Origin: Sporobacter sp963677825
Lineage (GTDB): Bacteria > Bacillota > Clostridia > Oscillospirales > Oscillospiraceae
Assembly: GCA_963677825.2 (NCBI GenBank)
Contig: CAXXEF010000001.1
Location: 1,550,001 to 1,614,000 of the forward strand
Direction of reading: 5' to 3'
DNA: 64,000 nt
The notes beneath the pieces are model-generated. The model saw only the letters and a program-made list of their open reading frames with translations. It ran no database searches and was not told the DNA's origin. Positions 1 to 8,324 of the stretch are shown here, in pieces; the first letter of the stretch is position 1; every line of letters begins with the position of its first letter. Position numbers and translations under genes: made by a program.

Positions 1-1
1 G

Positions 2-586
2 AAAGAAATGCTCGACAAGGAAAACTACGACGCCATTATTATCGCCGTCGGCTCCGCGCCGATTGTCCCGTCGAGCATCCCCGGCATCGACAAACCGCAC
101 GTCCACTGGGCGCCTGACGCCGAAATGGGCAAAGCGCCGGTTGGCGACAAGCTGGTCGTCGTCGGCGGCGGCGCTGTCGGTATCGAAGCCGCCATCGACT
201 TTAAGCAGATGAGCAAAGACGTCATTGTCGTGGACATGATGGATGCCGAAACGCATCTGCTGGCGCTGCGTAAAAGCTCCAAACGCGCCGGCGACGAGAT
301 GCTGGCCATCCTCCGGCAGGAGAACATACCGCTCCACCTGAACATGAAGCTGGCCGAAGTGAAAGACGACGCCGTCGTCTGTACCGACACGGTGACGGGC
401 GAGCGCGTGGAGTTCCCGTGCGACACGGTGCTCTTGTCGCTGGGCATGAAGTCGCGGCTCGACGTCGTTGACGAACTGCGCCACAGCGCCGCTGAAACCG
501 ATGTTTTCATCGTCGGTGACGCGCTGAACGTCGGCAACATCTCCACCGCGACGAACGGCGGCTTCCAGGCGGCTATCCATATCTAG
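2..586 (+). CDS. NADH:flavin oxidoreductase / 2-enoate reductase family, C-terminal part (partial at left edge)
   Basis: The reading frame is open to the left edge, so only about the last 195 residues are present. This part is the FAD/NAD(P)H-binding half of a two-part flavoenzyme of the 2,4-dienoyl-CoA reductase / 2-enoate reductase (old yellow enzyme plus pyridine nucleotide-disulfide oxidoreductase) family. The nucleotide-binding motif VVVGGGAVGIEAA and the C-terminal FAD-contact segment VGDALNVGNISTATNGG are visible. In this family NAD(P)H reduces FAD, electrons pass through an Fe-S cluster to FMN, and an enoate or enoyl-CoA is reduced. The catalytic barrel lies outside the window, so the substrate cannot be judged. 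A strong hairpin follows the stop codon. Confidence 0.85.
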   Translation, partial: KEMLDKENYDAIIIAVGSAPIVPSSIPGIDKPHVHWAPDAEMGKAPVGDKLVVVGGGAVGIEAAIDFKQMSKDVIVVDMMDAETHLLALRKSSKRAGDEMLAILRQENIPLHLNMKLAEVKDDAVVCTDTVTGERVEFPCDTVLLSLGMKSRLDVVDELRHSAAETDVFIVGDALNVGNISTATNGGFQAAIHI

Positions 587-619
587 CAGAAATACACCGC
601 CGACCCGTCATTTCAACAT

Positions 620-650
620 AAAAACGCCCCGACCTTGTCGGGGCGTTTTT
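620..650. terminator. Bidirectional intrinsic terminator
   Basis: Arms AACGCCCCGAC and GTCGGGGCGTT flank a short loop, with A-rich sequence on the left and a T run on the right. It lies between the convergent flavoenzyme and flavodoxin genes and can serve both. Confidence 0.9.
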
Positions 651-661
651 GCCGTTTGGGA

Positions 662-1159
662 CTACTTCCCGAATAGCTCGAGCGCCTTTTCGGCAACACG
701 CTTGCCGAAAATCTTGTAGAGATCTTGATTGTTGTCCAGCTCCGCTGAAACACACACCGGTCCGACGTGGATGATCGGCGCGCCGCATCCCCCGCCGGAC
801 GAGTAAGCCAGCATCCCCTTGACGAGCAGGTGGCGTAAAATTTCCGATACGGCGATGTCGCCGCCGCCGTAGACAAAATTCTCCGTCGCAAACGCCGCGC
901 CAAGCTTGCCGGCAAGCTTAATGCTGCGGTCGGTGTCGAGCCATTTTTTGAGCTGCCAGCACATCGTCGCGACGTATGCAGGGCTGCCGAAAACGACAGC
1001 GTCGCTGTCTTGAACGAAGTCCGTATCCACCGGTACGTCTCCGACGAGATTCATCAGCCGGACGTCAACGTCACCCGCTTCCAGCATTCCTTCTTTAATG
1101 AATCCGGCCGCTTTTTCCGTGTTGCCCGTCACGCTGACGTATAAGATTGTAATTTTCAT
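662..1159 (-). CDS. Flavodoxin-like protein
   Basis: A 165-residue flavodoxin-fold protein. The N-terminal beta strand is followed by the FMN phosphate-binding loop SVTGNTEKAA, and GSPAYVATMCWQLKKWLD resembles the second FMN loop of the flavodoxin/WrbA group. It is probably an FMN electron carrier or a small quinone/iron-acceptor reductase. The start was placed at MKITILY because AGGAGG lies five bases upstream; an upstream ATG in frame would put this ribosome site inside the gene. It stands alone and converges on the partial flavoenzyme gene. The redox partner is not evident. Confidence 0.8.
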   Translation of the reverse strand: MKITILYVSVTGNTEKAAGFIKEGMLEAGDVDVRLMNLVGDVPVDTDFVQDSDAVVFGSPAYVATMCWQLKKWLDTDRSIKLAGKLGAAFATENFVYGGGDIAVSEILRHLLVKGMLAYSSGGGCGAPIIHVGPVCVSAELDNNQDLYKIFGKRVAEKALELFGK

Positions 1160-1241
1160 GATGTCCTCCTGTTCCATTATTGGATTTCTGCGTCTATCGT
1201 AGTCCCCGCACGGCCGCCTGTCAACTGTGTAGACGCCACGC

Positions 1242-1461
1242 TTGCCAACAACGGCGTCTTATGCTAAGCTACAAACAAAGCTATTGAAAGGAGCTGTATG
1301 GATGTTTGTAGTGATTGAGGTGTCCCGGCGCTAAAACCGCATAACGGCAAGCAGTCACGACGGGCCGGACGGTCCGCGCGTCAGCTTGTGTTGAAGTAAC
1401 CTATCGTGAATCTGCCTCACTCCGCGAGGACAGCCGACAGGCTGCTTTCCGCGGTATTTTT
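1242..1461 (+). ncRNA. Candidate structured leader RNA with 6-codon ORF and terminator upstream of rsgA
   Basis: The gap of about 365 bases before rsgA is not empty. AGGAG (1289-1293) precedes a six-codon ORF, MDVCSD, at 1298-1318. Further down, arms CCGCG-AGGA-CAGCC and GGCTG-CTTTC-CGCGG (1422-1454) form a hairpin followed by TATTTTT, which looks like an intrinsic terminator. A second G+C-rich hairpin lies around 1358-1384. A weak promoter may lie near 1242-1270 (TTGCCA, 17 bases, TAAGCT). This could be an attenuation leader for rsgA or a separate small RNA. I do not recognise it as a known riboswitch class. Confidence 0.4.
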
Positions 1462-1525
1462 GCGCCCTTTTTCATCGGCACGGCGCGCTGTGCCACGCAA
1501 AATAATACCGATCACGGAGGATATC

Positions 1526-2587
1526 ATGATCGACTTAATCGAATACGGACTAACACCGGAGATGCTGACGGCCGGCTCGCGCGAGCTGCCTGCACGCGTC
1601 ACAGCCGTCCACAAAGACCGCTTTGAGCTCATCTGCCGCCACGGCGAAGTTCACGCAACGCTCAAATCGGCTGTTTACTACCACAATGCGGCCGAGCCGT
1701 TCCCGACAACAGGCGACTTCGTGCTCATTGACTATAATCCGTCCGGCGACAGCCGCATTGTCGCGACGCTGCCGCGGCGCTCGTATTTCTCACGCCGTGA
1801 CCCCGACCCCGGGCGTGGGGAGCAAGCCGTCGCCGCCAATTTCGACACGGTATTCATCATGGCGTCGCTCAATAATAATTTCAGCCTGCGGCGTATCGAG
1901 CGCTACTTGTCGCTGGGATGGCAAAGCGGCGCCACTCCGGCCGTCATCCTCACCAAGCGCGACTTGACTGACGACTGGCCAAGCCTCGTGCACACCGTCG
2001 AGGAGATTGCGTTCGGCGTCGGCGTACACGCCGTCAGCGCCGTCACAGGCGAGGGGCTTGACGCGCTATCGGCGTATATCGCACCGGGCAAAACCGTCGT
2101 TTTCCTCGGCTCATCCGGCGTCGGCAAATCGAGCCTTGTCAATGCGCTGGCCGGCGAAACGGTGATGGACACGCGCACCGTGCGCGAATCAGACGACCGA
2201 GGCCGCCATACAACAACGCATCGTCAGCTTATTCGGCTGCCGTCGAGCGCGATGATCATCGATACGCCCGGTATGCGTGAAATCGGCCTGTGGGATGCGG
2301 CCGACGGACTGGGCGAAAGCTTCCCGGACGTGCGCGCGCTGCTCGGGCAATGTCGCTTCTCCGACTGCCGTCACGAAACGGAACCGGGCTGCGCCGTGCT
2401 GGAGGCCATCGCGTCAGGTGCGCTGACCCGAGAGCGGTGGGAAAGCTATCAAAAACTGCAAAAGGAGCAGCTATTTGCCCAGGACAAAGCCGAGGCCATG
2501 CGGGCAAAAAACGAATGGACGAAATCCATCGCACGGCAGGTGCGGCTCATCGAAAAAACAGACAAATTCCGGCACGGCGGCTTTTAA
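1526..2587 (+). CDS. rsgA: Ribosome small subunit-dependent GTPase A
   Basis: A 353-residue circularly permuted GTPase that acts in late 30S ribosomal subunit maturation. An OB-fold region (about residues 20-85) precedes the GTPase domain, in which the G4 motif TKRD (143-146) comes before the P-loop GSSGVGKSS (195-203) and the G3 motif DTPG (246-249). The C-terminal zinc motif is visible as C276, C281, H283 and C289. The start at 1526 was chosen because GGAGG lies five bases upstream and the product then begins where family members do. An in-frame ATG at 1406 would add 40 untypical residues and run through a terminator-like hairpin. Confidence 0.95.
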   Translation: MIDLIEYGLTPEMLTAGSRELPARVTAVHKDRFELICRHGEVHATLKSAVYYHNAAEPFPTTGDFVLIDYNPSGDSRIVATLPRRSYFSRRDPDPGRGEQAVAANFDTVFIMASLNNNFSLRRIERYLSLGWQSGATPAVILTKRDLTDDWPSLVHTVEEIAFGVGVHAVSAVTGEGLDALSAYIAPGKTVVFLGSSGVGKSSLVNALAGETVMDTRTVRESDDRGRHTTTHRQLIRLPSSAMIIDTPGMREIGLWDAADGLGESFPDVRALLGQCRFSDCRHETEPGCAVLEAIASGALTRERWESYQKLQKEQLFAQDKAEAMRAKNEWTKSIARQVRLIEKTDKFRHGGF

Positions 2588-2672
2588 GCCGCCGTGCGCC
2601 GCCGCAAAAAGCCTTGAATCTGCACGTTTCATGGTGTATGATGCTTTAAAAATACGCATAGGCGGCACAAAC

Positions 2673-2942
2673 ATGATCTATTTGATCTCCTATCTTGTTC
2701 TCATCAATTTTATCGCCTACAGAAGCATGAGACGCGACAAACGCAAGGCCATCACCCACAGCCAACGGACGCCGGAGAAACGCTTGTTTTTATATGCGGC
2801 GCTGGGCGGCAGCGTCGGCAGCATGCTGGGTATGTCGGTCTTTCGGCATAAAACGCGGCATCTTTCCTTTCGTTTGGGTATGCCGGCGATTCTCGTCGGG
2901 CAGCTGGCGATCACCCTGGGTGGCTTCTACCTGCTCAGATAG
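2673..2942 (+). CDS. DUF1294 small membrane protein
   Basis: An 89-residue protein with an N-terminal hydrophobic segment, a basic loop containing DKRKA, and a C-terminal hydrophobic pair. The FRHKT(R)H segment near residue 62 is typical of DUF1294 (YsdA-like) proteins. The function of the family is unknown and its location is the cytoplasmic membrane. It lies 85 bases after rsgA on the same strand and is followed by a terminator, so it may be the last gene of that transcript. The ATG at 2673 was chosen because it begins the typical family N-terminus; the ribosome site is weak. Confidence 0.8.
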   Translation: MIYLISYLVLINFIAYRSMRRDKRKAITHSQRTPEKRLFLYAALGGSVGSMLGMSVFRHKTRHLSFRLGMPAILVGQLAITLGGFYLLR

Positions 2943-2993
2943 TCCTCGCGGTCTATCCGCTTGAGCATCGCAATATCAAACTTAATAGTAATA

Positions 2994-3020
2994 AAAAACC
3001 GGCCATTTGGCCGGCTTTTT
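2994..3020 (+). terminator. Intrinsic terminator after the DUF1294 gene
   Basis: CCGGCC-ATTT-GGCCGG stem with flanking A and T runs. Confidence 0.9.
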
Positions 3021-3036
3021 ATTACTATATCGGATA

Positions 3037-3065
3037 TTGTCGTGTATTGTCGGTTATGATATAAT
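3037..3065 (+). promoter_or_regulatory. Promoter of the nitroreductase gene
   Basis: TTGTCG and a perfect TATAAT are separated by 17 bases, with a TG extension just before the -10 box. Confidence 0.75.
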
Positions 3066-3115
3066 TATGGCAAATCATGTCTAAACCACCGTTTATTATC
3101 AAGAGGAGGCAACGT

Positions 3116-3628
3116 ATGTCCTTTAATGAATTGGCCGCAAAGCGGTTTTCTGTCCGAAAATTCAGCGACAAACCCATTGAGCAGGAGAAGATTGATTTGA
3201 TACTAAAAGCCGGACAGCTGGCGCCGACGGCTAAAAACTTACAGCCCCAGCGGATTTATCTCGTCCAAAGCAAAGAAGGCATGCAGAAACTCAGCACCTG
3301 TACGCCCTGTACTTTCGGCGCACCGGTGGCGCTTTTGATCTGCTATGACAAAAACGATTCCTGGAAGCGCAGCTTTGACGATAAAGATCACGGCGATATC
3401 GACGCCAGTGTCGTATGTGCGCACATGATGTTCCAGGCGCAGGAACTCGGCCTCGGCTCGACGTGGGTGTGTTATTACGACCCTGCCGCTGTCGTCCGCG
3501 AATTCGATCTGCCCGAAAACATCATACCGTCGAGCATTATGCCGCTTGGATATCCCGCAGACGGCGTAGCGCCTGCGCCGCAGCATGCGCAAAGAAAGCC
3601 GCTGTCGGAAACTGTCATCGTAATGTGA
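3116..3628 (+). CDS. Nitroreductase family protein
   Basis: A 170-residue FMN-dependent nitroreductase-fold protein, probably a dimeric NAD(P)H oxidoreductase. The N-terminal signature RFSVRKFSDKPI supplies the FMN-phosphate contacts, LAPTAKNLQPQRIYLV is the typical second segment, and GLGSTWVCYY with LGYPADG completes the family pattern. The length fits the short, single-domain subfamily. The physiological substrate cannot be assigned; family members reduce nitroaromatics, quinones, flavins or enones. The start follows AGAGGAGG by five bases. The gene has its own promoter. Confidence 0.88.
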   Translation: MSFNELAAKRFSVRKFSDKPIEQEKIDLILKAGQLAPTAKNLQPQRIYLVQSKEGMQKLSTCTPCTFGAPVALLICYDKNDSWKRSFDDKDHGDIDASVVCAHMMFQAQELGLGSTWVCYYDPAAVVREFDLPENIIPSSIMPLGYPADGVAPAPQHAQRKPLSETVIVM

Positions 3629-3833
3629 TCGGGCGTTCAACTCTGACAGGATGGCCGACTTTAGACTTTTGACGATATGTGGCAAAATAAATTGCCCAAC
3701 GCGCCGCAGAATATTAATATCCGATAGGATAAGACAAGCTTTTTGTCCGTATATATTAATGCAAGCGCCGTCCTATCTCCAGCCAGACGAGCGCGGCAAT
3801 CTCTGCCCAATCGACTTGATGCAGGAGTAATCT

Positions 3834-5906
3834 ATGAGAAAAGTTATCACGCGAGCCGGTGCACTCATACTGGTTCTTTTCATGCTGACCGGCGTTGTCA
3901 TGCCCGCTGCTGTGGCTGCGGACTATCCGGACATCGCCGGTCATTGGGCACAAGATGATCTGACCCAAGCCGTCAACGATGGATTTTTAATCGGTGACGG
4001 CTTGCTTATCCGTCCGGACAGCCCGATCACCAGCGCTGAAATCGTCACGCTGATTAGTCGGGTACTATCTTTGCAGACGGAGGCGGATCTATCCGGTGTT
4101 GCAGGTATTACGAAAAATGATTGGTACTACAAAGCGGCGGCGAAAGCCGTCGCCGCCGGTATTATCACGCCCAATGCAAACCGGCTCGATCTGAACGCGC
4201 CCGTAAAGCGCAGTATCGCGTTCTTAATGCTGGCAGAAGCGTTCCAGCTCGTCGGCGCCGATCCCGACCTGTCCGCTTTAGACGATTACGCCGACGGTGT
4301 GCATCTGTTCGGTCCGGAGCGTGTTGCGGCTGCCGCGCTTGTCGGCGGTGGATACGTACAGGGCTATTCCGGAAATCTACATATTAACAGCGCGCTCACC
4401 CGCGCTGAGTTTGTCACGCTCTTATACAGGATCGCTTCCGTCTTCTCCGAAACGGATAACCACGCAGTCGGCAGCGACGCCGGCACCGTTCTGTCCGGCA
4501 GCGGCGCCGTTAGCAGTACGTACTTCAGTGCACCCGTTTATTTTGCCGCCGACACCAGCGACCTGACGCTTCGGTACGTTACGGCGCCCGCCGTTGTGCT
4601 GCGCAGCAATGCCCTCACACAGCTGACGATCGCCGGATGCAAATTCGATCGGCTCGTCGTGGCGGCAACCTCGGGCGACATTGCTGTCCGTCCGGATTTC
4701 GCCTCAACCGTCGGTACGGTCGTCGTCGGCACGGGCCGCGGCACGGTGACGGTGGGCGGTCGTGTCTCGGCCGTTGAGGTAACCGGTACCGGACGAACCG
4801 TCATCGTCTCAACGGCACTTGACTCGCTCGTTATCAGCGGCTCTGGCAATACCGTTATCGTCAATCCGGGTGCCGATATCGGCAAGCTCGTGACGATGCC
4901 GTCGTCGTCCGGGAACTCGGTATCGCTCGACGCTACGGTCGGCGCCTGTGCGTTATACGGTAAGGGCACAACGGTGGATGGCGCCGGGACCATCACCAAA
5001 CTGAATGACAACAGCGTCGGCAGCACCATCAATGTCGGCGTCGAAGCCGCCATGTACGATTATTTCTACGGCCTCAACAGCGTCGGCGTCACGCTGGACG
5101 CACCACGTACCGTACCGGTCTATCAGGCGCTTAAGGCAACCGTATCGATCGATACGACGCTGCAGGCCAGCCGTTATGCGCGTGCGGCGTGGTATATCGG
5201 CGACACGCTCGTTCGCGAGCAGCGCGTTGACCTTGCTTCCGGCGAACAGATACCGTTTTATTATGGTGACCGCAATAAAACGGACGCCCCGATCGACGCG
5301 GCGCTCCGCTTCGTGCTCACCTACACCGGTAGCGATGGCATGTATAACGAACTGGTAACCGAAAAGGCCGTCACGCTGGAGGGCCGGACGCCTGAGAGCG
5401 AAAGAGCTGTCTTAGCCGCCGTGTCGACAGGCTATAAGGGCAACTACACGCTCGACTGGGCACTAGCCAACGACTATCAAGCACCGCTCAAGGAAGAGTT
5501 TGTCGAAATCAAAGGTTATTCCAGCTCAACGGATTACCTCGTCTGGGTCAGCATCGCTTACCAACGCGTTAACGTCTTTACCGGCTCTCAGGGCGACTGG
5601 ACGCTGGCCAAATCGTTTATCGTCGGCACCGGCACACCGGGGCGGGATACGCCTGTCGGCGTCTTCCATATATTCGCCAAGCGGACAGTCGGTTGGACGA
5701 CAAGCCATTACACCGTCGAGCCGCTCGTCAGCTTCATTAACTCCGCTTACGCCTTCCACTCACGGCTGTATTATCCCAACACGCGCACCGTTAGCGACCC
5801 GCGTATCGGCTTTCCGATCAGCCACGGCTGCGTTCGTATGTACGATGAGGATGTAGCGTATATGTTCGACACGGTCCCCATTGGCACGACCGTCGTCAGC
5901 TACTAA
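3834..5906 (+). CDS. SLH-domain L,D-transpeptidase (cell-wall surface protein)
   Basis: A 690-residue exported protein. A signal peptide (about 1-28) is followed by three S-layer homology repeats (about 30-200; the first contains DYPDIAGHWAQDDL), which anchor proteins to secondary wall polymers. The middle (about 215-400) is rich in Val, Thr, Gly and Ser with short repeated strands, suggesting a beta-helix or stacked beta fold. The C-terminal YkuD domain (about 550-690) carries the active-site signature SHGCVRM with catalytic Cys666 and His664. L,D-transpeptidases of this type cross-link or modify peptidoglycan. Joining an SLH anchor to the catalytic domain keeps the enzyme at the wall. It appears monocistronic. 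Confidence 0.9.
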   Translation: MRKVITRAGALILVLFMLTGVVMPAAVAADYPDIAGHWAQDDLTQAVNDGFLIGDGLLIRPDSPITSAEIVTLISRVLSLQTEADLSGVAGITKNDWYYKAAAKAVAAGIITPNANRLDLNAPVKRSIAFLMLAEAFQLVGADPDLSALDDYADGVHLFGPERVAAAALVGGGYVQGYSGNLHINSALTRAEFVTLLYRIASVFSETDNHAVGSDAGTVLSGSGAVSSTYFSAPVYFAADTSDLTLRYVTAPAVVLRSNALTQLTIAGCKFDRLVVAATSGDIAVRPDFASTVGTVVVGTGRGTVTVGGRVSAVEVTGTGRTVIVSTALDSLVISGSGNTVIVNPGADIGKLVTMPSSSGNSVSLDATVGACALYGKGTTVDGAGTITKLNDNSVGSTINVGVEAAMYDYFYGLNSVGVTLDAPRTVPVYQALKATVSIDTTLQASRYARAAWYIGDTLVREQRVDLASGEQIPFYYGDRNKTDAPIDAALRFVLTYTGSDGMYNELVTEKAVTLEGRTPESERAVLAAVSTGYKGNYTLDWALANDYQAPLKEEFVEIKGYSSSTDYLVWVSIAYQRVNVFTGSQGDWTLAKSFIVGTGTPGRDTPVGVFHIFAKRTVGWTTSHYTVEPLVSFINSAYAFHSRLYYPNTRTVSDPRIGFPISHGCVRMYDEDVAYMFDTVPIGTTVVSY

Positions 5907-5926
5907 AATAGTATCTCAGCAATCAG

Positions 5927-5959
5927 CAAGGGTGAAACGCGTTTGGCGTTTCACCCTTG
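5927..5959 (+). terminator. Long inverted repeat after the SLH/L,D-transpeptidase gene
   Basis: A perfect 14-bp stem with arms CAAGGGTGAAACGC and GCGTTTCACCCTTG around a 5-base loop. The following T stretch is weak, so termination is likely but not certain. Confidence 0.7.
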
Positions 5960-6058
5960 TCGTCTTGATGCACTTTTACTGTTGCCAACGGAGTCGAATG
6001 AGAAATACATCATATTTCGTATCTTTTCTATTTTTTCTGCGGAAAAATAAGCTCTGCG

Positions 6059-7117
6059 TTAATGAAACACAATACTGTTTTCATATATGTCCATACAGAA
6101 CGTGACAAACATGGCCTGATCCCGTTCATCTTCTGTTCCGGTTGTAACCTGCCAGCCAAGATTCATATAGGCTAAATATTTGTCCGGCGTCAACGGTTCC
6201 AGCTCGAATTCTTCCTGTATCAGGTCGATTCCCGTTTTAAAATCCTCTACCAATCTGGCATACGCTGCCGCCGGATTTTTGAATACAGCATAGCCGTATC
6301 GATTCGCGCCAATCTCGAAGTCCGGCGATTTATCGGCAAAATATGCCGTATCAACATTTCCTTTGATATTGCTCGAACCCGGCAAATATTCTTGCGAATA
6401 TTGCAAATTCGGGTCGTATAAATCAAATGCGCCGTCTATGAAGTGCACCGACTGCGCGAGTTTTATCATGTCATCCTTACTAAAATATTCCTCGTTTAAG
6501 AATAAGGCGTAAGCTCCGTATCCATCCTCCTGTGCAAAAATGACGAACCACATTTTTACGTATTGCTGATCTTCCGGTACCGGACTCCCCGCGGCTTCCG
6601 CCTCTTCAAGCTCTGCGGCTGTATAAAGGCTGTACTGATCTTCAGCGATGACGGCGCTGACCTCGCAGCCTGGAACATCCTCTAGGGCGGGTAAAAAGTC
6701 GGGATAATTCCACCGTGACTGAACGGATGAAATAGCACCGTTTTCAAAGCCGATCAAGCTTATGCCCACCACATACATATCGTAAAACATGACGCCCCCG
6801 GCGGCGCTCCACTCCAGCGGCAAACTAGGGTTAACTTCAGCTCGCGCCTGATCAATGGTGAACAGCATCCTGTGCCCTGCCGAATCTGTTACGCCCGCGT
6901 TGGATAAGTTATCCGGCAGCTGATACGTCAGATAATCGTCCATCGCGGGTTTATCGCTTCCAGACGGACTGACAACGGCTGTCATAGAAGCGGACGCGGA
7001 TACTTCCGGCGGCGTTACATCTGTACTGGCAGCAGCGCTCTGTGGTCCCGTCGAGCAGCCGGAGAGGACGCATAAAACGCACAAGATTATTAAACATCCG
7101 ACTTTATAGCGAGACAT
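6059..7117 (-). CDS. Putative lipoprotein of unknown function
   Basis: A 352-residue protein with a lipoprotein signal peptide ending in the lipobox LSGC (Cys21), then a Ser/Ala/Pro-rich linker to about residue 60. The rest is acidic and probably mixed alpha/beta, ending in a region that mentions no recognisable catalytic motif. I do not recognise the family. AGGGGG precedes the ATG by eight bases. It is a single gene converging on the SLH/L,D-transpeptidase gene. A surface or ligand-binding role is possible but is only inferred from the export signal. Confidence 0.7.
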   Translation of the reverse strand: MSRYKVGCLIILCVLCVLSGCSTGPQSAAASTDVTPPEVSASASMTAVVSPSGSDKPAMDDYLTYQLPDNLSNAGVTDSAGHRMLFTIDQARAEVNPSLPLEWSAAGGVMFYDMYVVGISLIGFENGAISSVQSRWNYPDFLPALEDVPGCEVSAVIAEDQYSLYTAAELEEAEAAGSPVPEDQQYVKMWFVIFAQEDGYGAYALFLNEEYFSKDDMIKLAQSVHFIDGAFDLYDPNLQYSQEYLPGSSNIKGNVDTAYFADKSPDFEIGANRYGYAVFKNPAAAYARLVEDFKTGIDLIQEEFELEPLTPDKYLAYMNLGWQVTTGTEDERDQAMFVTFCMDIYENSIVFH

Positions 7118-7202
7118 AACCGTTACCCCCTACGCATCAATCACTCTGATCTAAGCGGTACAAATAGCAATATTCACTTTAAGTTACAGACTTCAGCCCA
7201 CG

Positions 7203-8096
7203 CTATCCATTGAACAGATCGGTGCTTAAGTACTTTTCGCCCCGGTCGGCAAATAAAACAACAACAAATCCCATGTCGATCGTGTTGATCGTTTCAAGCG
7301 CGGCAATCATCGCCGCGCCGCTCGACATGCCGACGAAGATCCCCTCCTGCTGCACGATTGCGCGGGCCATCTCAAACGCCGCCTCCGAGTCGATCTTAAC
7401 GGAGCGGTCGATCCGCGCGGGATCGTAGATCTCCGGCACGATGGCCTCCTCCATGTTCTTCAGTCCCTGAATGTAATGGTTCTTAACGGGATGCGCCTCG
7501 ACGATCTGGATGTCGGGATTGTTGCCCTTAAGCCCCATACCCACGCCCATAATCGTGCCGGACGTACCAAGCGCGGAGACGAAATGCGTTACACGTCCGT
7601 CCGTATCATCCCAGATCTCGCGCGCTGTCGTCTGATAGTGCGCGAGCTTGTTGTATTCGTTTGAAAACTGATTAGGCATAAAGTAGCGCTCCGGGTTTTC
7701 GCGGACCAGCTCGTGCGCCCTGCGGATCGCGCCGTCCGTCCCGCCGGACGCTTCTGTCAGTGTAATCGTCGCGCCAAACGCGCCGATCATCTTGCGGCGC
7801 TCGATGGACACCGCTTCACTCATTACAATCTCAACAGCATAACCCTTGACGGCCCCGATCATCGCCAGACCAATCCCCGTATTGCCGGATGTCGGCTCGA
7901 TGATTGTTTTTCCTGGTGTCAGCGCGCCGCTTTGCTCGGCCTGCTCGATCATTTTCAGCGCAATGCGATCTTTGATGCTGCCGGTGGGATTGAACCCCTC
8001 GAGCTTCGCGTACAGCGGTATATGCGGTTTCGGATTGAGTTTATTAATCTTTACAAGCGGCGTGCGCCCGATCGTACCGAGTATCGTATCGTACAT
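7203..8096 (-). CDS. Cysteine synthase family PLP enzyme
   Basis: A 297-residue PLP-dependent enzyme of the O-acetylserine sulfhydrylase (CysK/CysM) family, which makes cysteine from O-acetylserine and sulfide. The PLP lysine is K42 in NPTGSIKDR, the substrate loop is PTSGNTG, the phosphate-binding loop is ALGTSGT, and SSGAA lies near the C-terminus. The usual length is about 300 residues, so it is complete. The start was set at MYDTILG, nine or so bases after AAGGGTGGG; an in-frame ATG 18 codons upstream lacks support. No cysE gene is adjacent, so CysK and CysM cannot be told apart. Confidence 0.9.
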   Translation of the reverse strand: MYDTILGTIGRTPLVKINKLNPKPHIPLYAKLEGFNPTGSIKDRIALKMIEQAEQSGALTPGKTIIEPTSGNTGIGLAMIGAVKGYAVEIVMSEAVSIERRKMIGAFGATITLTEASGGTDGAIRRAHELVRENPERYFMPNQFSNEYNKLAHYQTTAREIWDDTDGRVTHFVSALGTSGTIMGVGMGLKGNNPDIQIVEAHPVKNHYIQGLKNMEEAIVPEIYDPARIDRSVKIDSEAAFEMARAIVQQEGIFVGMSSGAAMIAALETINTIDMGFVVVLFADRGEKYLSTDLFNG

Positions 8097-8228
8097 GTTT
8101 CCCACCCTTTCGCCGTGTATACTATACCCTTTATTATAAGCAGGGCGCAAGAAAAAAGTTATCCGACTGCCACGCTGTTTTTCGTGATTTTGCTAAATCC
8201 AGAGGAATAACTTTCTAATTCCCGACCG

Positions 8229-8257
8229 TTGACAGCCGGTTACAAATGGGTTACAAT
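8229..8257 (+). promoter_or_regulatory. Strong promoter of the NlpC/P60 gene
   Basis: Consensus TTGACA, a 17-base spacer and TACAAT. The transcript would have a leader of about 60 bases. Confidence 0.8.
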
Positions 8258-8324
8258 TAGTTAAAAATTGATTATACACAGAATTCAGACATAGAAACAG
8301 CAGCTGTTCGGGAAAGGGGTCAGG

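Noticed and set aside
1242..1525. T-box or a known riboswitch before rsgA
   Set aside because: No T-box sequence (AGGGTGGNACCGCG) and no known ligand-riboswitch core was found.
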